This document shows, piece after piece, positions 50,439 through 57,992 of a DNA stretch of 64,000 nt; the stretch's first letter is position 1; the number at the start of each line of letters is the position of its first letter. The DNA comes from Pseudomonas nitroreducens NBRC 12694 (GTDB lineage Bacteria; Pseudomonadota; Gammaproteobacteria; Pseudomonadales; Pseudomonadaceae): positions 640,072-704,071 of the forward strand of contig NZ_BDAI01000002.1 of assembly GCF_002091755.1 (NCBI RefSeq), read 5' to 3'. A model generated the notes under the pieces. It was not told the origin of the DNA. It worked only from the letters and a program-made list of their open reading frames with translations, and searched no databases. A program made the position numbers and the translations under genes.

Positions 50439-51194
50439 TTACAGATCGCTGGTTTCCGCCGGCGGCTCGTCGATCAACGGGCAATTATCGCAATTGCCCA
50501 TCTCCCCCAGCCGATAGCGAATGCAGCAGGTCCGCCGCTGCCGCCAGAGCCCGTCGGGGCGCTGCGCGCAGGACACCTCGATATACTGGATCGGCTTGAA
50601 CAGCGGATTGCGCGTGCCATCCGGCCGGCGCTCGGTCTCCAGCAGCTCGCGACCGTGCCCCAGCATCGGAGCCAGCGGCGCTAGCTTGCCCATCTCGCCG
50701 ATGAACCACTCGAAGTAATTCCCGGCATTGCTCCACAGCACCCTGGGCGACAGGCGCACCTCGGCGGCGAGGCGCTGCACGAAGGGTTGCAGGTGACCTT
50801 CCAGCAGATGGGCGAAGCGCTGGAACGGATCGCCCGGCAGCGCCGCGAACGGCCCACCCTCCCCCGGCAATTTGAAAGCCTCGGGAATGCCCTGGGCATC
50901 CAGCACCACTTCCACGTCGTCGAAGTCCAGCGGCAGCGTGCGGCCGAGCACCAGCGCAGCGGCAACGGCCGGCGGGATGATCCGCACCAGGTACCACTTC
51001 GACCACTGCGAGGCCAGGGCGCGGCGATCGCCATCGGCGTGGGAGGGGTCGAAGCGGCGCAGCACGCTGTCGAGCCTCTCGCGTTCGAGCAGCGTGCGGG
51101 CCGGTATCGAAGGGCGAGGATCGTCGCGAGTCACCAGCACCTCGCGGTAACTGGCGAACTCGCCGAAATACAGCGGCGCCAAGGCTGCGATCAC
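50439..51194 (-). CDS. Siderophore-iron reductase, FhuF-like
   Basis: A 251-residue FhuF-family protein. The C-terminal iron-sulfur motif is CCIRYRLGEMGNCDNC, matching the C-C-x10-C-x2-C pattern that binds a 2Fe-2S cluster. N-terminally KWYLVRIIPPAVAAALVLG and the VLWSNAGNYFEWFIGEM block are typical. FhuF reduces ferric hydroxamate siderophores in the cytoplasm to release iron. GTG 51194 has GAGGG six bases upstream. It lies 46 bp after the acyltransferase gene and is probably part of the pvdA-acyltransferase-fhuF unit. Confidence 0.9.
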   Translation of the reverse strand: MIAALAPLYFGEFASYREVLVTRDDPRPSIPARTLLERERLDSVLRRFDPSHADGDRRALASQWSKWYLVRIIPPAVAAALVLGRTLPLDFDDVEVVLDAQGIPEAFKLPGEGGPFAALPGDPFQRFAHLLEGHLQPFVQRLAAEVRLSPRVLWSNAGNYFEWFIGEMGKLAPLAPMLGHGRELLETERRPDGTRNPLFKPIQYIEVSCAQRPDGLWRQRRTCCIRYRLGEMGNCDNCPLIDEPPAETSDL

Positions 51195-51240
51195 CGGCAG
51201 CCCTCGGTCGCGCGGCCCTCGATCCGGCAGAGCAGCGCTG

Positions 51241-52227
51241 TCAGCACAGGGCGCACCGCTCGAAGAAGGTTTCCCGGCTCTGCACCATCAGCGCGGCGCG
51301 CTTGTGCGGGAAGTTGAATTCCTTCTCGCGCCAGAAGCCCAGGCGCTGCATGTGGCCGATCATCTTCGCGTTGTCGGCGCGCGGTTCGGCGACGATGCGC
51401 TGGGTGCGCGGGTCGTCCAGCAGCAGGTAATGCACCAGGGCGGTCATCCAGCTTTCCACCTTGTGCGGCCCGCGATGGGGTTCCTCGCCCACCAGCATGT
51501 GGATGCCGCGGTCGTAGTCACCCACGTCGTAGAACGGCGCGATGCGGTCTTCCTTGGCCCAGTAGGCTTCGTAGTAGGCGAAGGGCTCGTCGTCGATGCA
51601 GCCGATCAGGGTGGTGGTGTGCGGGTCGGCAGCGGCTTTTTCCAGGTAGGCACGGTGCTGTTCGAGGGTGCCGCCCTCCTGCCAGAACTCCAGCACGCGC
51701 GGGCTGTTCTGCCAGCGGTTGAAGCGCTCCAGGTCCAGCGCGATGTCCAGGGTGCGCAGGGAAATCCATTGGCCCAACTTTGCATCGAAGCGGCGATAGA
51801 CCTCACCCTGCGGCTTGGGCGCGCGCAGCGGATGACGGCGGCCGCTGCTGATGCGATAGACCTGCGGGTAATCGGCACTGGCGATGCCCTTGTGCCAGGC
51901 AGCAGGCAGCTGCCAGAAGGCCGCACGCTCGATCTGCAGGTGCCCGCCGACTTCATCGCGGCTCACCAGGCCCTGCTCCAGGGCCGCGGCGGGTACGTTG
52001 GCGACAGCGAACTGCACGCGCTCACACTGCGCGTCGCCGGCAAAGCTCCAATAGGCCAGCGCCCAGAGGGCATCGCGGGTGACGGCACCGTTGAGCTGCC
52101 AGCACTCGCCCTCGCGTTGCGCAGTCAGCAGCGGTTCGCCACCGAGCAGCAAGGTCAGGCCTGTGGCACCGCGGTCGGCGGACAGTTGGCGGCCATCGGG
52201 CAGCGATAGGGAAAAAGTGGGCGTCAT
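51241..52227 (-). CDS. GNAT N-acyltransferase, siderophore biosynthesis (IucB-like)
   Basis: A 328-residue protein whose C-terminal half is a GNAT domain of the IucB/AlcB/RhbD group, which acylates N-hydroxylated amines in hydroxamate siderophores. Evidence: RFNRWQNSPRVLEFWQEGGT, IGCIDDEPFAYYEAYWAKED, YDVGDYDRGIHMLVGEEPHR, GPHKVESWMTALVHYLLLDD, and IVAEPRADNAKMIGHMQRLG. The frame is open upstream into pvdA, but homology begins at ATG 52227. Together with ornithine hydroxylase it would make N5-acyl-N5-hydroxyornithine. The acyl donor is unknown (acetyl-CoA is usual). Confidence 0.88.
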   Translation of the reverse strand: MTPTFSLSLPDGRQLSADRGATGLTLLLGGEPLLTAQREGECWQLNGAVTRDALWALAYWSFAGDAQCERVQFAVANVPAAALEQGLVSRDEVGGHLQIERAAFWQLPAAWHKGIASADYPQVYRISSGRRHPLRAPKPQGEVYRRFDAKLGQWISLRTLDIALDLERFNRWQNSPRVLEFWQEGGTLEQHRAYLEKAAADPHTTTLIGCIDDEPFAYYEAYWAKEDRIAPFYDVGDYDRGIHMLVGEEPHRGPHKVESWMTALVHYLLLDDPRTQRIVAEPRADNAKMIGHMQRLGFWREKEFNFPHKRAALMVQSRETFFERCALC

Positions 52228-52325
52228 GATGGATAACCTTTCGTGAATGCAACGACCCCGCCCGTATGACGAGCAGGGTCGGCAGGAATTTAGTCGGCCC
52301 GGAAGAAATCTCCGGACCGTTGGCT

Positions 52326-53660
52326 TCAGGCGCTTTCGGCCGCCAGCGGACGCGAGGGCTTGTGTGCCGATTCCTGCGGCGGCAGGTGCTCGAACATCGA
52401 CGCGGCGATTTCCTCGGCGCGCATCGGCAGGACCGACAGCAAGGTGTCGCTCAGGCCGTGGCTGTCCTGGGTGAAACCCTGCAGGTAGATGCCGGCGTGC
52501 AGGCGCTCGTCGGCCAGCACGCGGTAGTCGCGGCCCACCTCGAAATCGCCCAGGTAATCCTGCAGCGGCGCAAGCAGCTCGCGGTGCGATTTGCGCTCGT
52601 AGCCGGTGGCGAGGATCACCGCGTCGTAGCGATGGGTTTCCACGGCGCCGGTGGCGCTGTCGCGCAGGGTCAGCTCGATGCCACCGGCGTCGGCCTTGGC
52701 GGATTCGACGTTGCGGCGGCAGAGGAAGGCATGGCGATCCGCGCCGGCCACCTTCTGGCGGTAGAAGATGCCGTAGATGCGCTCGATCAGGTCCAGGTCG
52801 ACCACCGAGTAGTTGGTGTTGTGGAATTCCTGGATCAGCTTCTCGCGCTCGGCCTTGGGCTCGTTGAACACCAGGTCGGTGTAGCGCGGGGCAAAGATTT
52901 CGTTGACGAAGGGGCTGTCGTCGGCCGGCTTGAGCACGGCCGCGCGCAGGACCATGTCGACCTGCACCGAGGGGAAGCTGTCGTTCAGGTCGATGAAGGC
53001 TTCCGCCGCGCTCTGGCCGCCGCCGATCACCGCGATGCGCATCGGCTCGTTCTGGTTGCAGCGCTGCTTGGCCATGCACTCCAGGTAACGGGCGTGGTGG
53101 AACACGCGCGGATCGTCACGCAGGTGGTTGAAGGCGGACGGGAAGCGCGGCGTGCCGCCGGTGCTCACCACCACGCTGCGGGCCAGGCGGAAGCGCTCGT
53201 GGCCGCGGGCATCGGTGGACAGCACCTTAACCAGTTCGATGCCGTCCGGGCCCTGCACCGGCTCCACGCGGCTGACCGTCTCGCCGCAGACGCGCTGCTC
53301 GGCGAACTGGTCGCTGACCCAGCGCAGGTAGTCGTTGTACTCCATGCGGCACGGGTAGAAGGTGCCCAGGTTGGTGAAGTCGATCAGCCGCCCCATCGCA
53401 TGCAGGTAGTTGACGAAACTGTACGGGCTGGTGGGGTTACGCAGGGTCACCAGGTCCTTGAGGAAGGAAATCTGCAGCTCGCTCTGCGCCACCAGGGTGT
53501 TGCCGTGCCAGCGGTAGTCGGCCTGCTTGTCGAGGAACAGGGCGTGGTAATGGCGGCCCTCGCGTCGCGCCTGCTCCTGCAGGGCGATCGCCAGCGCCAG
53601 GTTGGAGGGGCCGAAACCGATGCCGAGCACGTCGTAGGTCGGGGTGATCATCTGAGTCAT
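52326..53660 (-). CDS. pvdA: L-ornithine N5-monooxygenase
   Basis: A 444-residue flavin monooxygenase closely resembling PvdA of P. aeruginosa. FAD site: GIGFGPSNLALAIALQE. Substrate region: WHGNTLVAQSELQISFLKDL with VTLRNPTSPYSFVNYLHAMG. NADPH site: IAVIGGGQSAAEAFIDLND. The late motif is DAVILATGYERK. It hydroxylates ornithine to N5-hydroxyornithine, the first step of hydroxamate siderophores. Start is ATG 53660; a longer frame to 53858 has no homology. A Fur box lies 184 bases upstream. Neighbours are an acyltransferase and FhuF, not the pyoverdine NRPS genes, so the product may not be pyoverdine. Confidence 0.94.
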   Translation of the reverse strand: MTQMITPTYDVLGIGFGPSNLALAIALQEQARREGRHYHALFLDKQADYRWHGNTLVAQSELQISFLKDLVTLRNPTSPYSFVNYLHAMGRLIDFTNLGTFYPCRMEYNDYLRWVSDQFAEQRVCGETVSRVEPVQGPDGIELVKVLSTDARGHERFRLARSVVVSTGGTPRFPSAFNHLRDDPRVFHHARYLECMAKQRCNQNEPMRIAVIGGGQSAAEAFIDLNDSFPSVQVDMVLRAAVLKPADDSPFVNEIFAPRYTDLVFNEPKAEREKLIQEFHNTNYSVVDLDLIERIYGIFYRQKVAGADRHAFLCRRNVESAKADAGGIELTLRDSATGAVETHRYDAVILATGYERKSHRELLAPLQDYLGDFEVGRDYRVLADERLHAGIYLQGFTQDSHGLSDTLLSVLPMRAEEIAASMFEHLPPQESAHKPSRPLAAESA

Positions 53661-53843
53661 GGTGCCAATGTCCTGTGTCGCGATGGCCGTGGGGCATGAC
53701 GGCGCGGGAACCGGTGGCCTACTGCTCGGCCCTGCCAGGAGCGCCCCGCCGCTTGGCGGCCGGCACTCGATCCTGCGTGTCGCCCATGATTTGCGCTGTC
53801 GATAGCGCGTTATCTGGAGAGACGAGACAGGCTTCGGGAAATT

Positions 53844-53862
53844 TAGAATGATTCTCACTAAG
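53844..53862 (-). promoter_or_regulatory. Fur box upstream of pvdA
   Basis: On the minus strand CTTAGTGAGAATCATTCTA matches 13 of 19 Fur consensus positions. It is placed in the 453-bp region between pvdA and the FecI-like gene and probably controls pvdA. Confidence 0.68.
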
Positions 53863-53973
53863 TCATGAAAATTTCAGAATGACGAAGAGCTGAGTGGCAC
53901 CTGGAATCTGCGTGCGGGCCCGCAGAAATTAATTGTCGGCGCGGGCCATACGTCTGTGTATGTAATTGCGATT

Positions 53974-54024
53974 GGTGCGGTGCGGTGCGGTGCGGTGCGG
54001 TTCGCGAGCAAGCTCGCTCCTACA
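53974..54024. repeat. Five tandem GGTGC units joined to a REP half-site
   Basis: GGTGC is repeated five times without change (53974-53998), then GG and directly the REP arm TTCGCGAGCAAGCTCGCTCC. It is a simple-sequence tract, expected to vary in copy number. The region from here to the FecI-like stop holds no gene. Confidence 0.75.
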
Positions 54025-54112
54025 GGCTGGGTTCGCGCGCTCTTTGTAGGACCGAGGGGGACGCCCAGTCCTTGCTCGCAAACCAGAGATGACGGGGAGG
54101 AATGAGGTGTGA

Positions 54113-54619
54113 CTAACCCTGCACGCCCCAGGCCCTGAGCCGCAGCCGGCAATGCTTCATCGCGTTGACGATGTGCTTCTCCACCATGTCGCGGGAAATG
54201 CCCATGGCTTCGGCGATCTCGATATGGCTGCAGCCCTCGACCTTGCGCAGCAGGAATGCGCGGCGACAGTTTTCGGGCAGCTCGCCAAGGGCGCGCTGGA
54301 GCAACTGCAACTGCTGCTGCCGGCTGGCCTCTTCCTGCGGGCAGCGCTCGTCGAGGCAGCCTTCGCGATCGAGGGTTTCCAGCTCTTCGGTGCGGCGCAC
54401 GCGTCCGCGCCGGTGCAGGTCGATACTGAGGTTCACCGCCGTGCGATAGAGAAATGCGCGAGGTTGTTCGATATGCTCGTCACCCTTGCGGTCGAGCAGG
54501 CGCAGGAACGCCTCCTGCGTCACATCGGCAGCCGCCTGGCGGTCGCCGAGGCTGCGATTGAGGTACAGGACCAGTTCCTTGTAATACCGGATGAACGCGC
54601 TTTCCACCCCGTCGGGCAT
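54113..54619 (-). CDS. ECF sigma factor, FecI-like
   Basis: An ECF sigma factor of the iron-responsive group. Region 2 is FIRYYKELVLYLNRSLGDRQ then AADVTQEAFLRLLDR and RAFLYRTAVNLSIDLHRRGR; region 4 is LPENCRRAFLLRKVEGCSHI with EIAEAMGISRDMVEKHI. ATG 54619 gives 168 residues, normal for FecI. ATGs at 54691 and 54724 are possible but would place coding sequence across the Fur/promoter region and have no ribosome site. It is divergent from the FecR-like anti-sigma gene, unlike the usual fecI-fecR tandem. It should direct transcription of the STN receptor gene at 58 kb; this is inference. Confidence 0.9.
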   Translation of the reverse strand: MPDGVESAFIRYYKELVLYLNRSLGDRQAAADVTQEAFLRLLDRKGDEHIEQPRAFLYRTAVNLSIDLHRRGRVRRTEELETLDREGCLDERCPQEEASRQQQLQLLQRALGELPENCRRAFLLRKVEGCSHIEIAEAMGISRDMVEKHIVNAMKHCRLRLRAWGVQG

Positions 54620-54652
54620 CCTATGAAAAACAGTCGAGGCTGCAGGCGCCTG

Positions 54653-54689
54653 CTGACAGTCCGAGTCAGGCTTATTTATAATCACTCGC
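54653..54689. promoter_or_regulatory. Divergent fecI/fecR promoter with Fur-like box
   Basis: Plus-strand CTGACA (54653-54658) and TATAAT (54677-54682) are 18 bases apart, a good sigma-70 promoter for the fecR-like gene. A Fur-like sequence CTTATTTATAATCACTCGC (12 of 19 matches) overlaps the -10, so iron would shut it off. The minus strand has TATAAA in the same place and could serve fecI. Confidence 0.55.
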
Positions 54690-54745
54690 ATCAACACGAA
54701 AAGAAAGTGTGATATCGGCCGCAAACGGCCTCACCGAGATCCCTG

Positions 54746-55762
54746 ATGACCAGCTCCCCCGCCCCGTTCGACGATGACCGCATCAGCGCCGAAGCCGCGC
54801 ACTGGTGCGCGCGTCTGCACGATGAGTGCAGCGATGCCGAGCGCGCCGATTTTGCGCAGTGGCTCGAAGTCGACCCGCGACACGAGGAGGAGTACCAGGC
54901 GATGCTGGAGATCTGGCAGCTCTCGGAACTGCTGCCGCCTACTCCGCAGATCCAGCCGAACCTTGTCGTCAGCCCGGCACCCCATCGCGCACGCAGCCAG
55001 CGTCGTCCTCGTAACGGCAGGCGTATTGCCGCCGTGGCCGCTGGCCTGCTGGTCGCCATCGGCGCGGTCTGGTCGGCGGGCTGGTCCGCCGGGTTGCTGC
55101 CCTCGCGGGTCGGCTATTACGCTGCGCAACCCGCGCCGCGCATGGTCGAACTGGCCGACGGCTCGAACGTCGAGCTCAACAGCAATTCGCAACTGGTCTT
55201 CGCCAACTTCCGCGACCGCCGCAGCGCCTGGCTGAAAAGCGGTGGCGAAGCCTACTTCCAGGTCGCCCACGACACGCTGCAGCCCTTCTCGGTGTGGACC
55301 GACAACGGCAGCGTGCGGGTCACTGGCACCCGCTTCAACGTCTGGACCGACTCCCGCCAGATGCTGGTCACCCTGCTCGAAGGCTCGGTGGTGGTCAGCC
55401 CTCCCGACAGCGTCGACGGCAACAGTGCGCAACTCACACCCGGCATGCAGGCCCGCTACCTGAAGGGTAGCGAGCGCATCGAACTGGCCCAGGTGGCCCC
55501 GGCCGGAGCCATCGCCTGGACCGAAGGCAAGCTGGTGATCGACGACCTGACGCTCCAGGCCGCCATCCCGCTGATCAATCGCTATCTCAAGCAGCCGGTA
55601 TTCCTCGACGACGCCACGGTCGCGGCCATGCGCATCGGCGGCATCTACCGCACGGACGACCTGCAGGCGCTGGTGGATTCGCTGCCCAAGGTCCTGCCGC
55701 TGGAGCTGCGCAAGGACAACCAGGGCCGTATGGTGCTCGCCAGTCGGTACGTGCAGCTCTGA
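54746..55762 (+). CDS. Anti-sigma / sigma regulator, FecR-like
   Basis: A 338-residue FecR-family protein. The N-terminal cytoplasmic sigma-binding domain has AAHWCARLHDECSDAERADF with FAQWLEVDPRHEEEYQAML. One membrane helix lies at about residues 92-115 (RIAAVAAGLLVAIGAVWSAG). The periplasmic FecR domain has VELADGSNVELNSNSQLVFA, SVWTDNGSVRVTGTRFNVWT, and LLEGSVVVSPPDSVDGNSAQ. A STN-like C-terminal part (LTLQAAIPLINRYL) senses the receptor. It transmits siderophore binding at the outer membrane to the FecI-like sigma factor. Confidence 0.92.
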   Translation: MTSSPAPFDDDRISAEAAHWCARLHDECSDAERADFAQWLEVDPRHEEEYQAMLEIWQLSELLPPTPQIQPNLVVSPAPHRARSQRRPRNGRRIAAVAAGLLVAIGAVWSAGWSAGLLPSRVGYYAAQPAPRMVELADGSNVELNSNSQLVFANFRDRRSAWLKSGGEAYFQVAHDTLQPFSVWTDNGSVRVTGTRFNVWTDSRQMLVTLLEGSVVVSPPDSVDGNSAQLTPGMQARYLKGSERIELAQVAPAGAIAWTEGKLVIDDLTLQAAIPLINRYLKQPVFLDDATVAAMRIGGIYRTDDLQALVDSLPKVLPLELRKDNQGRMVLASRYVQL

Positions 55763-55806
55763 TAGTCGCCACGCGGGCATGCCGGGTAGCGGCGTGCCGT
55801 GCGGGA

Positions 55807-55880
55807 TCGCGAGCAAGCTCGCTCCTACAAAAAGCACCCAAGTCCCAGGCCAGACTGCAGGAGCGAGCTTGCTCGCGAAC
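55807..55880. repeat. REP-type inverted pair
   Basis: TCGCGAGCAAGCTCGCTCCT and, inverted, the arm with AGGAGCGAGCTTGCTCGCGA enclose about 27 bases. It lies downstream of the fecR-like gene in a 372-bp gap before the exporter gene. Confidence 0.8.
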
Positions 55881-55983
55881 TCCAATGCGACGAAATCCGC
55901 AGCTGCCGACAGACTCCGACACCTGGTGCCCGCTCCTGAAAGAGGCCGCGACCAGGCGTCCCACCCATACGCGCCCTTCCTAC

Positions 55984-56000
55984 TTGCGAAACTTTCGCAA
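55984..56000. promoter_or_regulatory. Palindrome upstream of the exporter gene
   Basis: TTGCGAAACTTTCGCAA is an inverted repeat of 7-bp arms with a 3-base centre, about 135 bases before the exporter start. A regulator or RNA polymerase site is possible; no specific protein can be named. Confidence 0.45.
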
Positions 56001-56134
56001 ATTCTCTTCAGTTTTCTCCTGGCTCATTCGTCTTGATAGGAACGATTCGGATTTGCCGATGATCTCCTGATTCGCGCGCCGTCTCGTCCCGTTGTGCGGC
56101 CTGCCCTGTGGCAGGCCGGGGCCAGGAAAAGACG

Positions 56135-57823
56135 ATGCCAACACCCGCTCCAAGCGCCTTGCGCGAAATGCTCAAACTGCTGCGGCCGCACTGGCTGCCG
56201 CTGACTGCGGCCACCCTGCTGGGGATTCTGGGCGGCTCGGCCATCACCGCGCTGCTCGCCACCATCAACTACAGCCTGCACTCCCAGGGCGGCATGCCCG
56301 CCGGCCTGCTGCTGGGTTTCGCCGGGCTGTGCGTACTGGCGCTGCTGGGCTCGATCATTTCCGACATGGGCACCAACTACGTCGGCCAGCACGTGATCGC
56401 TCGACTGCGCAAGGACCTGGGCAGCAAGATCATTTCCGCGCCCATCGAGCAGATCGAGCGCTACCGCAGCCACCGTCTGATTCCGGTGCTGACCCACGAC
56501 ATCGACACCATCAGCGACTTCGCCTTCGCCTTCGCGCCGCTGGCCGTCGCCCTGACCACCACACTGGGCTGCCTGGGGTACCTGGCCTGGCTGTCGCCGC
56601 CGATGTTCCTCGCCACCGCCATCGCCATCGTCGTCGGCAGCGCCGTGCAGTACGTCGCGCGGGCCAAGGGCATCAAGGGCTTCTTCGAGGCCCGCGACAA
56701 GGAAGACGAGCTGCAGAAGCACTACCGCGCCATCGCCGAGGGCGCCAAGGAGCTGCGCATCAGCCGCCCGCGCCGCTTCCAGCATTACAGCGAACGCCTG
56801 CAGGGCACCGCCGACGAGATCTGCGACATCCAGCTGCGCTCGATCAACCTGTTCAACGTGGCCAAGGGCTTCGGTTCCACGCTGTTCTTCATCGTCATCG
56901 GCGTGGCGCTGGCGTACCAGTCGCTGTGGCCGAGCACCGACCAGGCGACGCTGTCCGGCTTCATTCTGGTGCTGCTGTACATGAAGGGCCCGCTGGAAGG
57001 GCTGCTCGGCCAACTGCCGGTGGTGACCCGCGCACAGGTCGCCTTCCGCCGCATCGCCGAACTGTCAGTGCGCTTTTCCTCGCCGGAGCCGAACCTGCTG
57101 CTGGCCGACGACGGCCGACAGCCGCTGGAGTTCCAGTCCATCGAGCTGCGCGACCTGGCCTACCACTACCCCACCGACGACGGCACCCGTGGCTTCGGCG
57201 TCGGCCCGCTGAACCTGAAGGTGAATCGAGGGGAAATCCTCTTCATCGCCGGCGAGAACGGCTGCGGCAAGACGACGATGATCAAGCTGCTGCTCGGCCT
57301 CTACGTCCCGCGCGCCGGCGAACTGCTGCTCAATGGCGAAGCGGTCGGCGATAGCGGCCGCGACGACTACCGCCAGCTGTTCACCACCATCTTCGCCGAC
57401 TACTTCCTCTTCGAGGACCTGCTCAGGGGCAGCCAGGACATCCCGGCAGAGGCCGGCCGCTACCTGGAGCGCCTGGAAATCGCCCACAAGGTCAGCCTGC
57501 AGGGCCAGGCGTTCTCGACGACCGACCTGTCCACCGGCCAACGCAAGCGCCTGGCGCTGGTGCAGGCGTGGCTGGAGAAGCGCCCGGTGCTGGTGTTCGA
57601 CGAATGGGCCGCGGACCAGGACCCGGAATTCCGCCGCATCTTCTACACCGAGCTGCTGCCCGAGCTGCGCGCCCAGGGCAAGACGCTGATCGTGATCTCC
57701 CACGATGACCGTTACTTCGACGTCGCCGACCGCCTGCTGCGCATGCGCGCCGGGCAGATCGTGGAGATCGAGGACCACCGCACTGCGACCCCGCCCGGCC
57801 CTTCCGGCGTGGCGCTGCGCTGA
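56135..57823 (+). CDS. PvdE-like siderophore ABC exporter
   Basis: A 562-residue half-transporter of the cyclic-peptide exporter family that contains PvdE. The N-terminal part has six membrane helices (HWLPLTAATLLGILGGSAIT, LLLGFAGLCVLALLGSIISD, and others). The ATPase domain has Walker A GENGCGKTTMIKLLLGLY, Q-loop FTTIFADYFLFEDLL, signature DLSTGQRKRLALVQAWLEKR, Walker B VLVFDEWAADQDPEFRRIFY and switch His in IVISHDDRYFDVAD. The DEWAADQDP motif is characteristic of this family. PvdE moves a precursor peptide from cytoplasm to periplasm. Here no NRPS is nearby, so the exported molecule is unknown. Confidence 0.9.
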   Translation: MPTPAPSALREMLKLLRPHWLPLTAATLLGILGGSAITALLATINYSLHSQGGMPAGLLLGFAGLCVLALLGSIISDMGTNYVGQHVIARLRKDLGSKIISAPIEQIERYRSHRLIPVLTHDIDTISDFAFAFAPLAVALTTTLGCLGYLAWLSPPMFLATAIAIVVGSAVQYVARAKGIKGFFEARDKEDELQKHYRAIAEGAKELRISRPRRFQHYSERLQGTADEICDIQLRSINLFNVAKGFGSTLFFIVIGVALAYQSLWPSTDQATLSGFILVLLYMKGPLEGLLGQLPVVTRAQVAFRRIAELSVRFSSPEPNLLLADDGRQPLEFQSIELRDLAYHYPTDDGTRGFGVGPLNLKVNRGEILFIAGENGCGKTTMIKLLLGLYVPRAGELLLNGEAVGDSGRDDYRQLFTTIFADYFLFEDLLRGSQDIPAEAGRYLERLEIAHKVSLQGQAFSTTDLSTGQRKRLALVQAWLEKRPVLVFDEWAADQDPEFRRIFYTELLPELRAQGKTLIVISHDDRYFDVADRLLRMRAGQIVEIEDHRTATPPGPSGVALR

Positions 57824-57992
57824 CCGTCGGGCGGCCCGGACGGCCGCCCTTTCACCCGGTCGTCGTTGAACAACAAAAAAGATCGAACGGAATTTTCCGG
57901 TTTTTTCCAACCAGCGCGTCACATAAAGCTGAATCATTCTTATTAGAAACTGCATTACAAGATCACGCTGACAAGATCATAGGAGCTAACAA

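Noticed and set aside
51241..53079. A 612-codon minus-strand frame that would extend the acyltransferase into pvdA
   Set aside because: Upstream of 52227 it overlaps pvdA in another frame and has no homology; the gene begins at 52227.
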